NCBI RefSeq assembly: GCF_000315625.1
Contig: NW_005434602.1
Span: 350,750 to 414,749, forward strand
Direction: 5' to 3'
DNA from: Guillardia theta CCMP2712
Lineage: Eukaryota; Cryptophyceae; Pyrenomonadales; Geminigeraceae
DNA: 64,000 nucleotides
The notes beneath the pieces are model-generated. The model made no database searches, was not told where the DNA came from, and was given only the letters and a program-made list of their open reading frames with translations. Each line of letters begins with the position of its first letter. The stretch's first letter is position 1. Shown here piece by piece: positions 35,064 to 46,359 of the stretch. A program made the translations under genes and the position numbers.

Positions 35064-37578
35064 TGGTCGGGCCTTCACCTTCCTTCGGAGGTACTCGAGG
35101 ATCCAAAACCTCTCGGAGCTTCGCTGCAGGCGCGAGATGGCGGCGACCTTGCGATCGAGCTTTGTGATGAGGTGCTGCAGGCGATCCTGAAGAGAAAGTG
35201 ACGGGAGGCGAGACAGGACAGTAGGTGCCGACCGTAGAGTATGCAGGAGCAGAGCCAAGCAGCGAAGCTCGGAGCTGACGATGAAGCAAGAGGTCCATAT
35301 AGCGGCGGATGGGCGAAGTGATCTGAAGAGCAGGATATCAGCATGAAGAGGTCAGACATTCATGGTACACAACCTGAGAATAAAGAGAGAGTCCAAGTCC
35401 GTTATGACGAGCGGGCATGACAAGGTTGACAGCAGGTTTCATCATCAGAACTTGTTGAAAGTTCCTGCCATCGCCGTCATGGTCTTTCTGTTTCTCGTCA
35501 CGCATCAACACCTGCAAGCCTCGTTTCGGAAGTGATCGAGGTCAGGAAAGTCGGGAACTTTGAGCACAGGAAGCTGCTCTGTGCCGTCAGTGACCTGCAG
35601 GTAGGAGACGGAGAGGAACCTGCGTGCGGTAGACGAAGGGTATCCCTCGCTCGTGTGCAAACCTCGCAGCTACTTCGCCCGCCAGAAGCATGAACTCTGA
35701 GGGGAGGGAGATCAGATAGACTCCTTCCCTCAAGCTTTTCTACGAACCTGCTATCATCATCCTCGACGGAGTCTGAGACGAAATCTCAACTTTGACTTCC
35801 TTTCTCTTCTCCCCGTTCACAATCTCGTCCCAGACAGTGACCTGAGCCTTGGGGATCTGTGTGGACAAGGCTCCTTGTAGCATGCGGAATGACATCCTAC
35901 GCTTTGCGAGCGTCATGAGCCTTTGAAGGATGAAACTGCTCTTCACTTGCTCAGCATCCCCTCGTCCTTCTCGCTCCTCTAGCGCCGCTTCCGGGTTCCA
36001 CGTCAGCAGCTCGTCCACTTGCGAGTAGGTGGCCTTCTTCACATTGATGACGCGCGAAGGAACGATCCTGTACTCCTCGATGTCACCGGAGTGGCCCAGC
36101 CGCACAGCGAACGTCAGCCCGTCGTTGTCTCGCTGCTCAGCGAGCGATGCACTGCGCGTCAAGGTCTGGGGGAGCATGGGGATCCTGGTCTCGGGGAGGT
36201 AGACGGTAGAGGCTCTCTCTAGCGCGAGCTTGTCAAGATCCGTGTCCTGCAGGCACAGTCGAGCCGGGTCCGCCACATGAATCAGGACCCACTCGCCCTC
36301 GCCCTCGTACTGCAGCCCGACAGCATCGTCGATGTCCATGTTCTCTGTCGAATCATCCACCGCGAAGGCGATGGAGTCAACGCCCTCTCTGAGCCCTTGC
36401 AGAGCGTCAGCTGGGGGTTGTTCCGTCAGCTTCTGCGCCTGCTCCTCCGCCGCGCTGGGCACATCAAAGAGCTTGAGGTATCGCTTGACATGAATGTTCT
36501 CCCCGGGGATCCAATGCCTGGTGCTGAATAAGATGTTGGCAGCGACAAGGCGAGGATCGTTGCCGTCCTTAGACACGAGCGTGCGCTTGTAGATGAGCAC
36601 CTGCATCAGCTTCGGAAGGCCTTCCAGCGTTCGGAGGCCCATGGCGTACTGCTCGAGGTACAGCATCAGCTCCTCCTCGTCCTCCACTACTTCCATCGTT
36701 GGTGACTCGGGCGGGGCCATGCCGTCGAGATGTGCAACGATCTTCATGATGAGCTTCTCCAGGGATGGATGGGACTCCACTGCCTTCCCGGGGCTCATGT
36801 TGGTCTCCTTCTCTTCAGGATGGACGAGGACGAGACCGTTGTTGAGAGGAGTGAACAAGGACCGAGACCGCGCTGCTGTTGTGTACGCCGCGAATAATCC
36901 GCTGGCTGAGGTGTCCTGGAACAGATTCTCTGCCAGTTCACTCAGCTCGACCGCTCGCTCCTCATTGTCTGTTCGCAGGTCCTCCCACACTTGCCTTAGA
37001 TGATCCTCCTGCAAGCTGCCGCACAAAGATTGCGCTGCTTCCTTCAACCCCTTCACGCTTTCAGCTTTCCACGATCCCTGGGGTGGGTCGGGCAGAGAGA
37101 TCTTCACGTTTGACCTTCGGACAGCGATCTGAACTCCTTCCTCCTCGGTCTCCAGCAAGATGAATCTTCCTCCTCGAGCTGGACCCTTCACGACTGCGAC
37201 CTCTCGCTCCGCCTTGGACGAGTCCGTACGTGTAAAGATCACCATCGACCCTGGGTTCATTTGCGCGTTCCTCGGCCACGCGTGGCTGGACGTAGACATT
37301 GAAGCATGTCTCTGTCTGTTGCACGCTACATTGGTACGCGCCATGTTGAGTGATACCGCATGGTTGCTCCTCGTGTAGGGCGTCATGGTTTTGCTCCGCA
37401 TGTTGTGCATGCAGCTGATCTGCTTGCTCGTTGCGTTGGAGCTTGCCATGTAGCTCATCCTCGCCACGTTGAGCAGCATCCGGTGATCATCGCCTGGGCT
37501 CGTCCTCGTCCTCTTCCACCCCCACGCCCACTGCATCGTCCACCTCATCCTCCCTGCCATCCCGACTCCCCTCTTCAT
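34873..37578 (-). CDS. RNase II/R family 3'-5' exoribonuclease (RNB domain)
   Basis: Seven exons keep phase: 35748-37578, 35620-35696, 35512-35573, 35374-35464, 35233-35322, 35079-35186 and 34873-35016, with introns of 46-62 nt; about 800 residues. The RNB core is clear: FAVDD with NMDIDDAVG (catalytic Asp cluster), IHVADPA, LPETRIPMLP, then RMMIAEFMLLAGEVAARFA across the first intron, NGLGLSLY and TSPIRRYMDLLLHRQ. These enzymes degrade RNA processively from the 3' end. An N-terminal region resembling an OB fold (VIFTRTDSSKAEREVAVVKG) precedes the core. The extreme N-terminus, rich in Met, Arg and Ser, could be an organelle transit peptide, as in chloroplast and mitochondrial RNR1 proteins. 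The start is uncertain (37578 or an internal ATG) because the 5' end enters a C-rich repeat. Confidence 0.85.
35033..35062 (+). repeat. GCA triplet run inside an intron of the ribonuclease gene
   Basis: About ten GCA units on the plus strand (TGC on the coding strand) lie inside the 62-nt intron 35017-35078. If the intron is retained the run would add poly-Ala and shift the C-terminus. Confidence 0.75.
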
Positions 37579-37777
37579 ACCCTGTACTACCCACCCCACC
37601 CACTTCCAATTCCACCATCCACACCCCTAGCACTTAGCTCTAAAACCACCCCCTCATCCACCCCCTTGCTTACACCCACCCCTGTCATCAACAGAAACTG
37701 GATCACATGCACATGTTCTGAGGGGGACTCGTTCCTTGCGTTTGGTCTCATCAATCCCTCCCTCCTCTCCTCCCTCC
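37579..37777. repeat. C-rich repeat upstream of the ribonuclease gene
   Basis: ACCCACC and ACCCCCTCA words followed by CCCTCCCTCC pyrimidine runs up to the gap. It resembles the C-rich blocks elsewhere in the window. No gene is visible. Confidence 0.5.
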
Positions 37778-37877
37778 NNNNNNNNNNNNNNNNNNNNNNN
37801 NNNNNNNNNNNNNNNNNNNNNNNNNNNNNNNNNNNNNNNNNNNNNNNNNNNNNNNNNNNNNNNNNNNNNNNNNNNNN
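37778..37877. other. Assembly gap (100 N)
   Basis: Exactly 100 N, the usual placeholder for a gap of unknown size. CCTCCCTCC-type repeats border it on both sides, which probably stopped assembly. Confidence 0.99.
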
Positions 37878-38018
37878 CCTCTCCTCCCTCCTCCCTCCTC
37901 CCTCCCCCTCCCCTCCTCGTCCCTCACCTTGTCCCTCCTCCCCTCCCTCCCTCCCTCCCTCTCTCCTCCCCCCTCGATCTCTGATTTTTTGCTTCCTCTT
38001 CTACTCTGACTGATCCCT

Positions 38019-40033
38019 ATGCCTCCCTCGCCCCCTTTCCTCACTCGTGCTCTCGTGAGATCTTCCCTTCCTATCGCGTCGCTTTCTCGCCATGTACATC
38101 GATCTCGAGTCACGTTCACGCATCTTGACGGGACGCCCGGGCCTCTCCATCAGGCGCCAAGACATGTCCTGTCCTCTTTGTGGCACGTGCAAGGAGTGCT
38201 TGGATGCGGTGGCAGAAGGGCGCCGGGAGATAGGTGGGCGACTACGGGAGCGGAGGAAGGGGAGGAGGATGTAGTACAGTCGCTGCAGTCTGCAGGGGAA
38301 GCCAACACGAAGCGGGTGAAGGAGGGGGAAGGATGGTCCAAGGTGTTTGAGTGCCCTACTTGCGGTGAGCGATTCTCGAAATGGAAGAAGCTTCAGTTTC
38401 ATCTCAAGACGCGTCAGGTCTGTTGCTCTTGTTCTCCCTGGACGTGTGACTTGTCTCAGCACATCAAGCGAGGCTCCTACCCCACTTGGAAGCTGGTACA
38501 TGACCTCCTGCGGCTCCCCAGCCATCTCGATGAGCTCGATCCGAACGTGCGAAACACTTTGAGCTGCATGGCAGGGGCTGACGCCTGCCGTTAGGTTGTC
38601 GTCATGTTCAGAAACGAAGCTCGAGCCCAGCCTGAAGTGCGGGGGAGGCCTGGGGTACCGCACAGTGACTGCTGAACTCCTTCAAGTCGTGACTGCCTCT
38701 CAACAGCCATTGACGTACTACTTGTGTCCTCTTTGCGCCTACTCGTCTCGCTCATGGGCTCGCATGTGGGAGCATGTTGGAAGGTCCTGACCCTCCTTTG
38801 CCTCACATCATTTCTTCCAATGCTCTGCTCTGCTCTGCTCTGCTCTGCTCTGCTCTGCTCTGCTCTGCTCTGCTCTGCTCTGCTCTGCTCTGCTCTGCCT
38901 CCACTTGTCGCATCACTTCACCTCTTTTGTTTCTTCCTTTCCTGCCATCGTTGGAAGTTTCCTCTTGTGCTATCCTAAGTATGCCTATCTTCAATCCGCC
39001 TTCTCACTCGGCGACAGGACGGGGCACATCTCCAGACACTCGTACCGCACGCAGAAAGAACTGCAGATTCTCCTCCGACAGGGTCCAGGTGAAGAAATCA
39101 CAGGTCGCCTTATTGACTCGGTGACAAGCCATCAGAGGAGAACAGGGCCGACTCCTACTCTCATGCTCAAGACGGTCCTTGAAGTCTTGTGATCGCTCGT
39201 CCTCACACTCCAGCAGCTGTCCTGCTGCGGCCTGCTGGCACTGTTCCTTTCACTATCACCTCTGAGGTGGAAGCGGAGATGGAGCATTCGAAGACTAAGG
39301 AGCACAGAAAGTCGATAGGAGTAGGAGAAGCAGAGGAAGGGGATGAGGGTGACGGGTTGACAGGCTCTTGCCGTCATGTGGGAGTGCTGTAAGGGAACGG
39401 CCCACCAGGTGACGCGAGGAGGGTCGGGCACAGTCGCTGTGCTCATTGATACCTGCAGGACTTGTGCGACACCGGGTGCTTGAAGGGGAGGGGGAGGTGG
39501 TTGGAAATCGATATGGAGCTTCACCAACGGCGGCTGGTGCGAGAGAGGAGTGAAGAGGGCGGGGCGAGGATGAGCTGTACTACAGTTCGCCGAGGATGAA
39601 TACGTCATGCTAGCATGGGTGAAGCAGGTCAAATCAGGAGCCAAGGTCAGAGGTCGACAAGCAGCTGGGCTGTTGCTGATGCTGCCATGCAGCAAGGTTA
39701 CTTCATCGTCAAGCGGAATCGAGCAAGAGTCCCAGGTAGCCCCGGGCTGGTCCAGGGCGAGGGATGACAGACGAGGCAGGACGAGGCGCTTCTCCGGGCT
39801 ACGGCTGTCCTCACTGCGGACGCGCTTTCGACAAGGTGAGGGCGGAAGGAAAGCAGAGCAGCAGGAAGAGCTGAAGGTGGTGCTAGTTCACGCGCTTCTT
39901 GAAGCACTTCAAAGAGGAAGGATGCATGTCGGCAATGGGAAGGTCGAGCTTCATGACTCTGGAGGAAGTTCAGTACCGCGCCATGCTGGTCTCGCTGCTC
40001 CGCTGCTGCTCGCGTTCCTCACGCTCCCTCTAG
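38019..40033 (+). CDS. Multi-exon zinc-finger protein (copy A)
   Basis: Exon 38019-38417 joins across a 42-nt intron to 38460-38594, giving [24 protein letters not shown] then [20 protein letters not shown]. This aligns with copy B at 58122, where the splice falls at the same place. Downstream are more finger-like pieces: [21 protein letters not shown] (about 38718-38785) and [22 protein letters not shown] in exons 39771-39835 and 39905-40033. The last two join in phase after 39693-39735 and an exon ending at 39627. Whether all belong to one gene is not settled, and the exons between 38.6 and 39.6 kb are not resolved. C2H2-like fingers suggest nucleic acid binding. The first 80 residues are in a segment nearly identical to copy B and contain an overlapping second frame with [10 protein letters not shown]. 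Confidence 0.55.
38820..38898 (+). repeat. TCTGC pentanucleotide microsatellite
   Basis: About 15 perfect tandem copies of a 5-bp unit, probably inside an intron of the zinc-finger gene. Being a 5-mer it would shift frame if exonic. Confidence 0.95.
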
Positions 40034-40311
40034 GTGTCGCCGCTGAGCAAGCGAGCGCTTGTGCGACAAAATTCCATCGACGTCGCAGGATGGAACCCTG
40101 CATGGCTGGTGCTTGTGGTGTTTCAGTTGTGCTGCTGCTGAGCTACTGCAGGAGGACCTTCGCCCTCGCGTGCAGAAAGAGCAAGAGAAGCATGAGTTCG
40201 TGGAAGACCAGCCAGGCTTTCAGTTTGTCGTGTGACTTCAATGAGACTGCGAGCAGACCGTCTTGCGTCTGCTTTAAGGCTGAGAGGAGAAATGAAAATC
40301 TTCTCAAAACT

Positions 40312-42537
40312 TCAGAGGAATGTGACGACGGCAGAGATGTCGTCGATGGTAGCTGCACTTGAATGAGGAGTGGGAAAGGAGGAAGAGGAAGGGAGGGAGA
40401 GAGGGTGGATGATAGGAGGAGGAAGACAAGATGTTTTGCTGCTCACCCTTGGATCCTGGTCGCTCCTCCCAGATCATTCGTGAAGCATCCACCAGTACTG
40501 TCATGACCTTCACTTGCCCTCCTCGCCTTATCGCTGTAACTCCCTCGTCCATCCCCCTTCCCCTCCTCCTCCTCCTCCTTCCCAACCAACGGACCTTGAG
40601 CAGCAGTTGCAGCATCGCGATTGTTGTAGAATTGCAAGCACGTAGCGACCTGGTGGCGGTAAGTTAGTAGAGAGGCAAGAGGGCTGAGCTGGACTGGGAG
40701 CAAGGAGCAGCATCTGCGGAAAAAGAGAACCGAGTTTTGATTTCTCACCGCCGTCTGCTCATCGAGAACGTCCCACACTCCGTCAGTGGCTAAGATTAGA
40801 ACCTGAAACAAGTCAGCAGCAACAAGTTCGCTGAACACCCCACCTTGTTCTTCCCAATCTTCACACACTTCAGGTCAGGCTCAGCAGTCACCCCAGCCTG
40901 TCCCCCGGTCATCCGCTAGTTTCCCATCCTCTTCGCTTGCTCTCCCCCCACTCTCCTCTCTCACTGTCTTTCTCTCTTCCTCTCTCTTGCTCCTCTGTGC
41001 TCTCTCTCACCTGCTTCGCCAAATAATCGCCGAAAGCTCTGAGAACAACAGTCGTCAATCTTCTTCAAGCTCGATTCGGCCCTGGACTTTACCTGGATGT
41101 GGCTAATCCGGGATAGGACTGACCCTGCAGTCGACTTAGGAGGAGGGGACAGGGGTAAGGAAGACCTGAAGAAAAACTCGTCCCTTGCCACTTTCTTCCA
41201 CGCTTGGTTCTCCCGGGAACACAGACACCTGAGCTTACGGTCAAAGAAACACTTCTAGCTCATCACAACCCACCATCCCACCGCTGGCCTCTATGCGATT
41301 CCTGCAGGAATAGACGCTCAGCACATGCTTCAACACGATTGCAAGCTTGTGACTAGGCAGGCTCGAAGCAGACCTTTCAGTAGGATCCGCAGGGTTGTGA
41401 TCGGTGGTTAGGGAGATGGAAGTGCCGTCAAGAGCTGCAGCCGCATCCTCAGGTGGAGGCGTCAAGTTCGAGATGCTCACCCGCTAGAATCGCCCGGGAG
41501 TCTCCCACTGAAGCCACAAGCAGCGAGTCCGCGTCCTGCAGGACTATCGTCGCGGTGGCTCCACTCTGACTGAGAGCTGCGACAAGTGTCAGCAGCTTGC
41601 AGCTCGAGAGGTTCATAACCTGTTGCTCCAAATGCCTCCGAGGCATCATAGTCAATCTGGTTGGTGAATGAGAACGAGACGGAGGGCTGGGGGGCATCAA
41701 GACAGCGGGAGGGGTTGGAGGAACGAGACGGAGGACGGCGATGCTGATGAGGCGAGTAGACGAGTGTGAGTCCTCACCTGAGAGAACGCGAACTTGACCC
41801 ACTCCGGCAGCTGCGACCCTTGGGACCTGTGGCAGGTCAACCCTGGGAGGGCAGGAGGGCGAAGCGACCTCGTCAGCGCCTCCTTCATGCTCCTCGGAAA
41901 ATTTTCAGACAGAAACTCAGCGATGATGTGTCCACTTGGTCCATGCCCATCAAAGACGCTGTACATGTTTATCCCTTGTTGGAGCGGAACGAGAGCGATA
42001 GCGGAGTCCTGCATGATGTTGGTTGCAGGCAAGGCTGGTGGTCATAACTCAACCTGATTGATCTTGGTCTTTCCCTCGCTCCTTCCTTCAGCTCTCTCTC
42101 ACATCTCTACATCGCCAACAGAACCTTCTCACCTGCCACGGTTGTCCACGAGCTCGTTGCCGGCTGCCCCCTAGTGGCCTGGAGCTTGAAGCTCTCGGGA
42201 GGAAGGAAGATTTCACTCTTACGATCTCCGAGGAAGCTCCGACCAAAAGAATCTCATGCAAGAAGTCAGCGTAGCCCATGAGGAGGAGGAAATTACTGAT
42301 CGCATCCCCCAGCGGCGCATTCCCACCGAACAGTTGCATCGTCATGGCGTGACGAGGAGAATTTCCCTTTCTGGTTGGCAGCGGATGGGGCAGCAGAGCG
42401 AAGGTTGGCAACGGATGGAGGAGGAGAGCGAAGGCAGAGGAGGAGGGAGGGAGGAGGAGAGCGAGGAGAACGAGCAGCAGGAGAGGAGAGGAGAGGCGAG
42501 GCGACCATGACTCATGCCTCGATCCTCTACCTGCCAT
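40312..42537 (-). CDS. PP2C-type protein phosphatase with plastid-type leader
   Basis: A many-exon gene read from an ATG at 42537 to a TGA at 40312. Exon 1 (42133-42537) joins across a 124-nt intron to an exon starting at 42008. PP2C motifs appear in order across exons: WQDSAIAL, YSVFDGHGPSGH, SGATATIVL, SVGDSRAILAG, LTTDHNPADPTE then RIEASGGMV, GLATSRAFGDYLAK, VTAEPDLK, LILATDGVWDVLDEQTAV, LVDASRMIWEER and a final IDDISAVVTFL. The metal-binding Asp residues (DGHG, DGVWD, IDD) are present, so it should be an active Mn/Mg-dependent Ser/Thr phosphatase. The N-terminus has a signal peptide (LLLLVLLALLLPPSSSA) followed by Phe at +1, the bipartite plastid-import pattern of algae with red secondary plastids. 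It is convergent with the zinc-finger gene. Confidence 0.85.
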
Positions 42538-42589
42538 GGCAGTTACAGTCCGTTACTACTTGTGGGTTGTCCGAGAAAAGGCCGAATTT

Positions 42590-43280
42590 GAATTTGAAAG
42601 ATCATCCTCGGATCGTACTGGGTCCGGGGCCCGCCGGGTTCAGTGTGTGCCGCGCCCGGAGGCCGCTCGGAGTCACGGACTCGAACTTCGGCCCGGGCCC
42701 GCGCCGCGAAGTCCCCGTGAACTTCCGGGCCCTAGCCGGCGACAGGCCGCAGAGGCCCGGATTGGGTTTGGTGGGTCAAGCCTCCTACTCGGACTCTCAT
42801 TATTGTCCTCGTACTGATTTTTAACTTAACTTTGAGTAAAGAAGACGGCCCGACCGGGCTGCTGAAACGGTTTGCGCTCTCCAGGCCGCTTTCCGAGTTC
42901 CGAAGTTCAATGAGTCCGAGGGCCGGCAGCCCGGCCGGCCCGGCCGGGGTCACCTGCCGGGCCGCCGCTGGGCTCAGTGCGGCCGCAAATGATCGGATGT
43001 CGCGGCGCAGCGTTCCGGGTTGAAGGTTCACGGCGAAGTTCCGAGTTCAGTCACAGTTGGCCCACCACGGTGGCATTCAGGTGACCGTCCGATCGGCGGT
43101 CCGGGCCGCCAGTTAGCCCCCGGCCCCCCCCCGCCGCGGCGGCGCTCCGGGCGGCGCCGGGCGGGACCCGGCGGCCGGCCCGTCGACGACTCGCGAGTCG
43201 GGCACTCACCAGCCTGAGTGAATCCGATCTCATCAGCGGATTCACGGTCAAGTTCTTCGTATGTAGTACCGGTGGAGCCT
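42590..43280. repeat. GC-rich self-complementary block 2
   Basis: Same style as the block at 14.9 kb: CCGG, GGCCCGGG, GAGTC and GACTC words with no protein-like frame. It is interrupted at 42802-42841 by an AT-rich 40-bp core (GATTTTTAACTTAAC centre) that recurs exactly at 63740-63779 and in diverged form at 49020. Confidence 0.75.
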
Positions 43281-43660
43281 ACCCACCCATGCTCAAGATG
43301 CCTCAAAGTACCGGTGATCGGCCCATAACGACATATTCTACCACCCCCCATGCCACATTCACCCCTCCAAACACTACTATGACCCCCCTCATTGAGAGTT
43401 ATGGAGAGTGGGTACATGTTGGTACCCTCTATGTCAACTTACCCCACCCACCCCACTTACAGGAGGGCCATACACAACACATTTCTTTGGATGACCCACC
43501 CCATCTTCATCCCCTGACAAGTACCACGTATTCAACTTTTGGTACCCTATCATGGAAGTCCCTACCCCCTCTTATTCCTACCCCTACCCCCTCTTATTCC
43601 TACCCCTACCCCCGAATGTTCACATCCAGAACCTGCACATTCTTCACGAAGGTGTTGTAC
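43281..43660 (+). repeat. C-rich block with ACCCCTACCCCC repeats
   Basis: ACCACCCCCC, CCCACCCACCCC and, at about 43563-43615, tandem CCTACCCC/TCTTATTCC units. It follows the GC-rich block directly, the same order as at 14.9-16.1 kb. No gene is visible. Confidence 0.7.
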
Positions 43661-43683
43661 ACGACAGCACACTAGCGTCGCGA

Positions 43684-43876
43684 ACTAGAACAAGAAGCAA
43701 GGACAAGAAGCAAGGACAAGAAGCAAGGACAAGAAGCAAGGACAAGAAGCAAGGACAAGAAGCAAGGACAAGAAGCAAGGACAAGAAGCAAGGACAAGAA
43801 GCAAGGACAAGAAGCAAGGACAAGAAGCAAGGACAAGAAGCAAGGACAAGAAGCAAGGACAAGAAGCAAGGACGAG
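43684..43876 (+). repeat. 13-bp minisatellite
   Basis: About 14-15 near-perfect copies of a 13-bp unit (AAGAAGCAAGGAC type). Because 13 is not a multiple of 3, all frames cycle through the same 13-residue charged pattern, which produces spurious open frames on both strands. Confidence 0.95.
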
Positions 43877-43966
43877 CACGAGGTCAAGGGCAAGGATATA
43901 TAGATAGTCGCAGGACAAGTGCGCATGCGGCTGTCTACATAGCTGATAGTGAAAGAAAAGTTGGTG

Positions 43967-44944
43967 ATGGTCCATTCTATTCTCAGCACTGGACATCGAT
44001 TGGTACCAGCATGGACAATCAGTCTAGACAAGCTTGACAATGAAAATGAAAAAGAAAACACGGAGGGAAATGGGATCTTAAGTGCGAGAGAAGGCAGACA
44101 ACAAATCTTGCTCAGAGCTCAAACAGCAAGAAGTTCAACGTCTCTTTATTCCCCCATCATGAAACATCGACGACTCTCAACGATTGAATCTTCTCCCAAA
44201 CGCTCACCGCTGACTATTCGAGGAGCGATGAAGACAATGGTGACACCATCGCCCTTTAAACTGCAGGCTTGGAGGGGATCAAACACAGAAGGCATGCTCT
44301 TGAAACGTGAGCGACGAGTGTCTGTCAGAGCTATGGGCAGCCTGAGCGTTGAGGAGGAGGCGAAGACTCTCTTTCATCAGCTCGAAGATCAAAGCATGCG
44401 CAGGGAGAGTACCAGCGAGGACCCAACGGTCGAGCTCAAGAGCGTGACTGGCGATACTAGCGGTTTGCGGAGAAGAAAGAGCTCGACGAAAAGTCTTGTG
44501 AGGCTGCTGAGCAGAGGAAGTGGGAAGAATCGGATGGAGGAAGGGAACGTAGAGAAGGAGAGCACAAGAAGCTCTCTCAGCTCAAAGGAAGAGGACATGC
44601 TGAGGAAGAGAACCCGAGAAAGCCGCGCAAAGCCTTGGCAGGTTGAAAAGCACAACATTCGCAACAAAGTCAAGAAGACTATGATCGTAGCATCGGTGAT
44701 ACACCCTCGCCCTCCCCTTCTTCTCTCCCTTCTGACTTGAGTACGATGGGCTTCTCTCTCTTGTGCTGTCCTCACTTTGCATGTCCCTCTCTCCTCACCT
44801 CCCTGCCAGGCGTGGAAGCTCACCAAGGACTTGGAGGGTCTCAGAAACGACATCGACGAATGTAGAAAGACTCTGCTAGACGCGGACGAGCTGCTGAGGG
44901 CAAAGACGGTGAAGAAGATGCCGTGGCTTGCTTCTGTTGACTAA
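43967..44944 (+). CDS. Basic Ser/Arg-rich hypothetical protein
   Basis: Exon 1 is 43967-44695 and exon 2 is 44810-44944, with a 114-nt GT-AG intron joined in phase; about 287 residues. I do not recognise it. The first 240 residues are basic and rich in Ser and Arg, with several R-x-x-S sites that could be phosphorylated (RRLSTIESSPKRSP, RRRKSSTKS). The C-terminus after the intron is a helical, coiled-coil-like stretch (LTKDLEGLRNDIDECRKTL) ending MPWLASVD. An upstream GTG in the same frame and ATGs at 43967 and later are all possible starts; the repeat upstream makes the 5' end uncertain. Confidence 0.55.
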
Positions 44945-45161
44945 GTGCAGGAGGAAAAGAGTGAAGGGGTTGGGGATTTCTCCACTCCCAAAGGAAGGAA
45001 GAGTCTGTGAGTGTGATGGAGGAGTTTGAAGGAGAGAGGGTCGGGATGCAAAGAGCATGACGAGAATTTGGGGGAATATGAGGATAGAGAGTGACTGAAC
45101 ACATGAACAGCCCTTGCTTGACTTTCGATCGAGATCTTCATGGTAGCTCAGGCAAGAGGAG

Positions 45162-45887
45162 GTGGGCAGGCGTCAGAACGGTTCGTGCTTGTCAGGTCTT
45201 CTCTCAGCTCTTCTCACGTTTCCTACTCAGGTACTCCAGCTATCAAGAAGCCGCCGCCTCAAGACCAACTCTCCGCTCCTTAACTCTCCCAGCAACAAGA
45301 AGATCGTCAGGTCAGTCTCTCTCCTCCTTCCCCTCGTACTCAACTTTCTGCTCTCTCCTGCCTCAATCCTTTGCCCCTGTTTCCGTTCCCCATCATCCCC
45401 TCTTACTCTGCATGCTAGATCATCTGCATGGAGGCAGCGGCTTGACCTCTCCGCCTGTGATTCCCCCGCCGCTTCTCCCTCTCAATCTCACGGTCTCTTG
45501 CATTCTTATGCAGCGCTTGCACGTGACAATGACGCAGAGTCTTCATCCTCCCTCCTTCCCTCCTGCTCCTCCTCCTCTGTCGCCTCTTCCTGCTCTCTCC
45601 TCCTCCACAGCCCGGAACCCTCACGGCGCTACATCCCCGGGGTCGGAAAGATGTGGGTCTACACGCATCGGGGGAAGGTGGTGCAGGTGATTGGCAAGGA
45701 GTTGCCTCCGGAGCTGGTGAGAAGGACGAGCGACGAAGCTGCTGGTGACCTGCTGCCTCCTCCAGGTGATGGCGAGAGGCGAAGACAAGGGCGACAACGA
45801 GATGGAGCAAACCTGCGATGCTGCGGGTGCGAGAAGGAGGGAAGAGGATCAGAGCTGAGAGAGGAACGTGAGATTGCTTGTACATGA
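45162..45887 (+). CDS. Possible Ser-rich hypothetical protein
   Basis: A 241-residue open frame beginning at a non-ATG codon, so the true start is upstream or in another exon. Part of it (about 45312-45418) looks like an intron with GTCAGT donor and TGCTAG acceptor. The stretch RYIPGVGKMWVYTHRGKVVQVIGKELPPELV (encoded near 45629-45720) looks like real protein; the rest is Ser/Arg-rich. No domain is recognised. Confidence 0.3.
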   Translation: MGRRQNGSCLSGLLSALLTFPTQVLQLSRSRRLKTNSPLLNSPSNKKIVRSVSLLLPLVLNFLLSPASILCPCFRSPSSPLTLHARSSAWRQRLDLSACDSPAASPSQSHGLLHSYAALARDNDAESSSSLLPSCSSSSVASSCSLLLHSPEPSRRYIPGVGKMWVYTHRGKVVQVIGKELPPELVRRTSDEAAGDLLPPPGDGERRRQGRQRDGANLRCCGCEKEGRGSELREEREIACT

Positions 45888-46359
45888 AAGTTTGAGGAAG
45901 ATCGACACAAGCACAAGCACTGATAGCTACAACTAGCACTATGACAATGATCGCTCCTGCAGATCATTCTGATCATCTGATCATGCCGCTCTGGATGATG
46001 ATCAAGATGAGGAGGGGGAGGGCGACACTGCTGCGAGTGGTGGTGATGATGGTGGTGGTGAAGATTATATAATCTCGCAGTTGAGCTGATGAGGAAAGGA
46101 GATGTTAGCGGTAACGCAGTGAGTGATGACGATACGTCGTCCTTTTTGCCAGGATAGTTTTATTTTTCAGAGGAACAAACAAGACCACTCACACAGTGAT
46201 TAGAACTCAACTCTCTAGATTATCATTAAAGCAAACGCCGTCAGACGATGTTTATATGTACACATGTAGCATACTTGTACGTCTCTGGTCCCTTCACTAA
46301 AGGCTTTTGGAAGAAGTAAACGAGGGAGAGGAAGGTCAGGGCAGAACCAGACAGGGCCA

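Noticed and set aside
37360-38119. Open frames running through the 100-N gap
   Set aside because: The gap has no sequence, so continuity is an artefact.
38818-38900. Coding potential of the TCTGC run ([10 protein letters not shown] peptides)
   Set aside because: A pure pentanucleotide repeat open in several frames; most likely intronic.
39132-39695. 187-codon minus-strand frame between the zinc-finger exons
   Set aside because: Plus-strand exons with acceptor sites and finger motifs explain the region better; the minus frame has no domain.
43552-44061. Charged or Leu/Ser-rich frames on both strands across the 13-bp minisatellite
   Set aside because: A 13-bp unit leaves all six frames open; the residues are a translation of the repeat.
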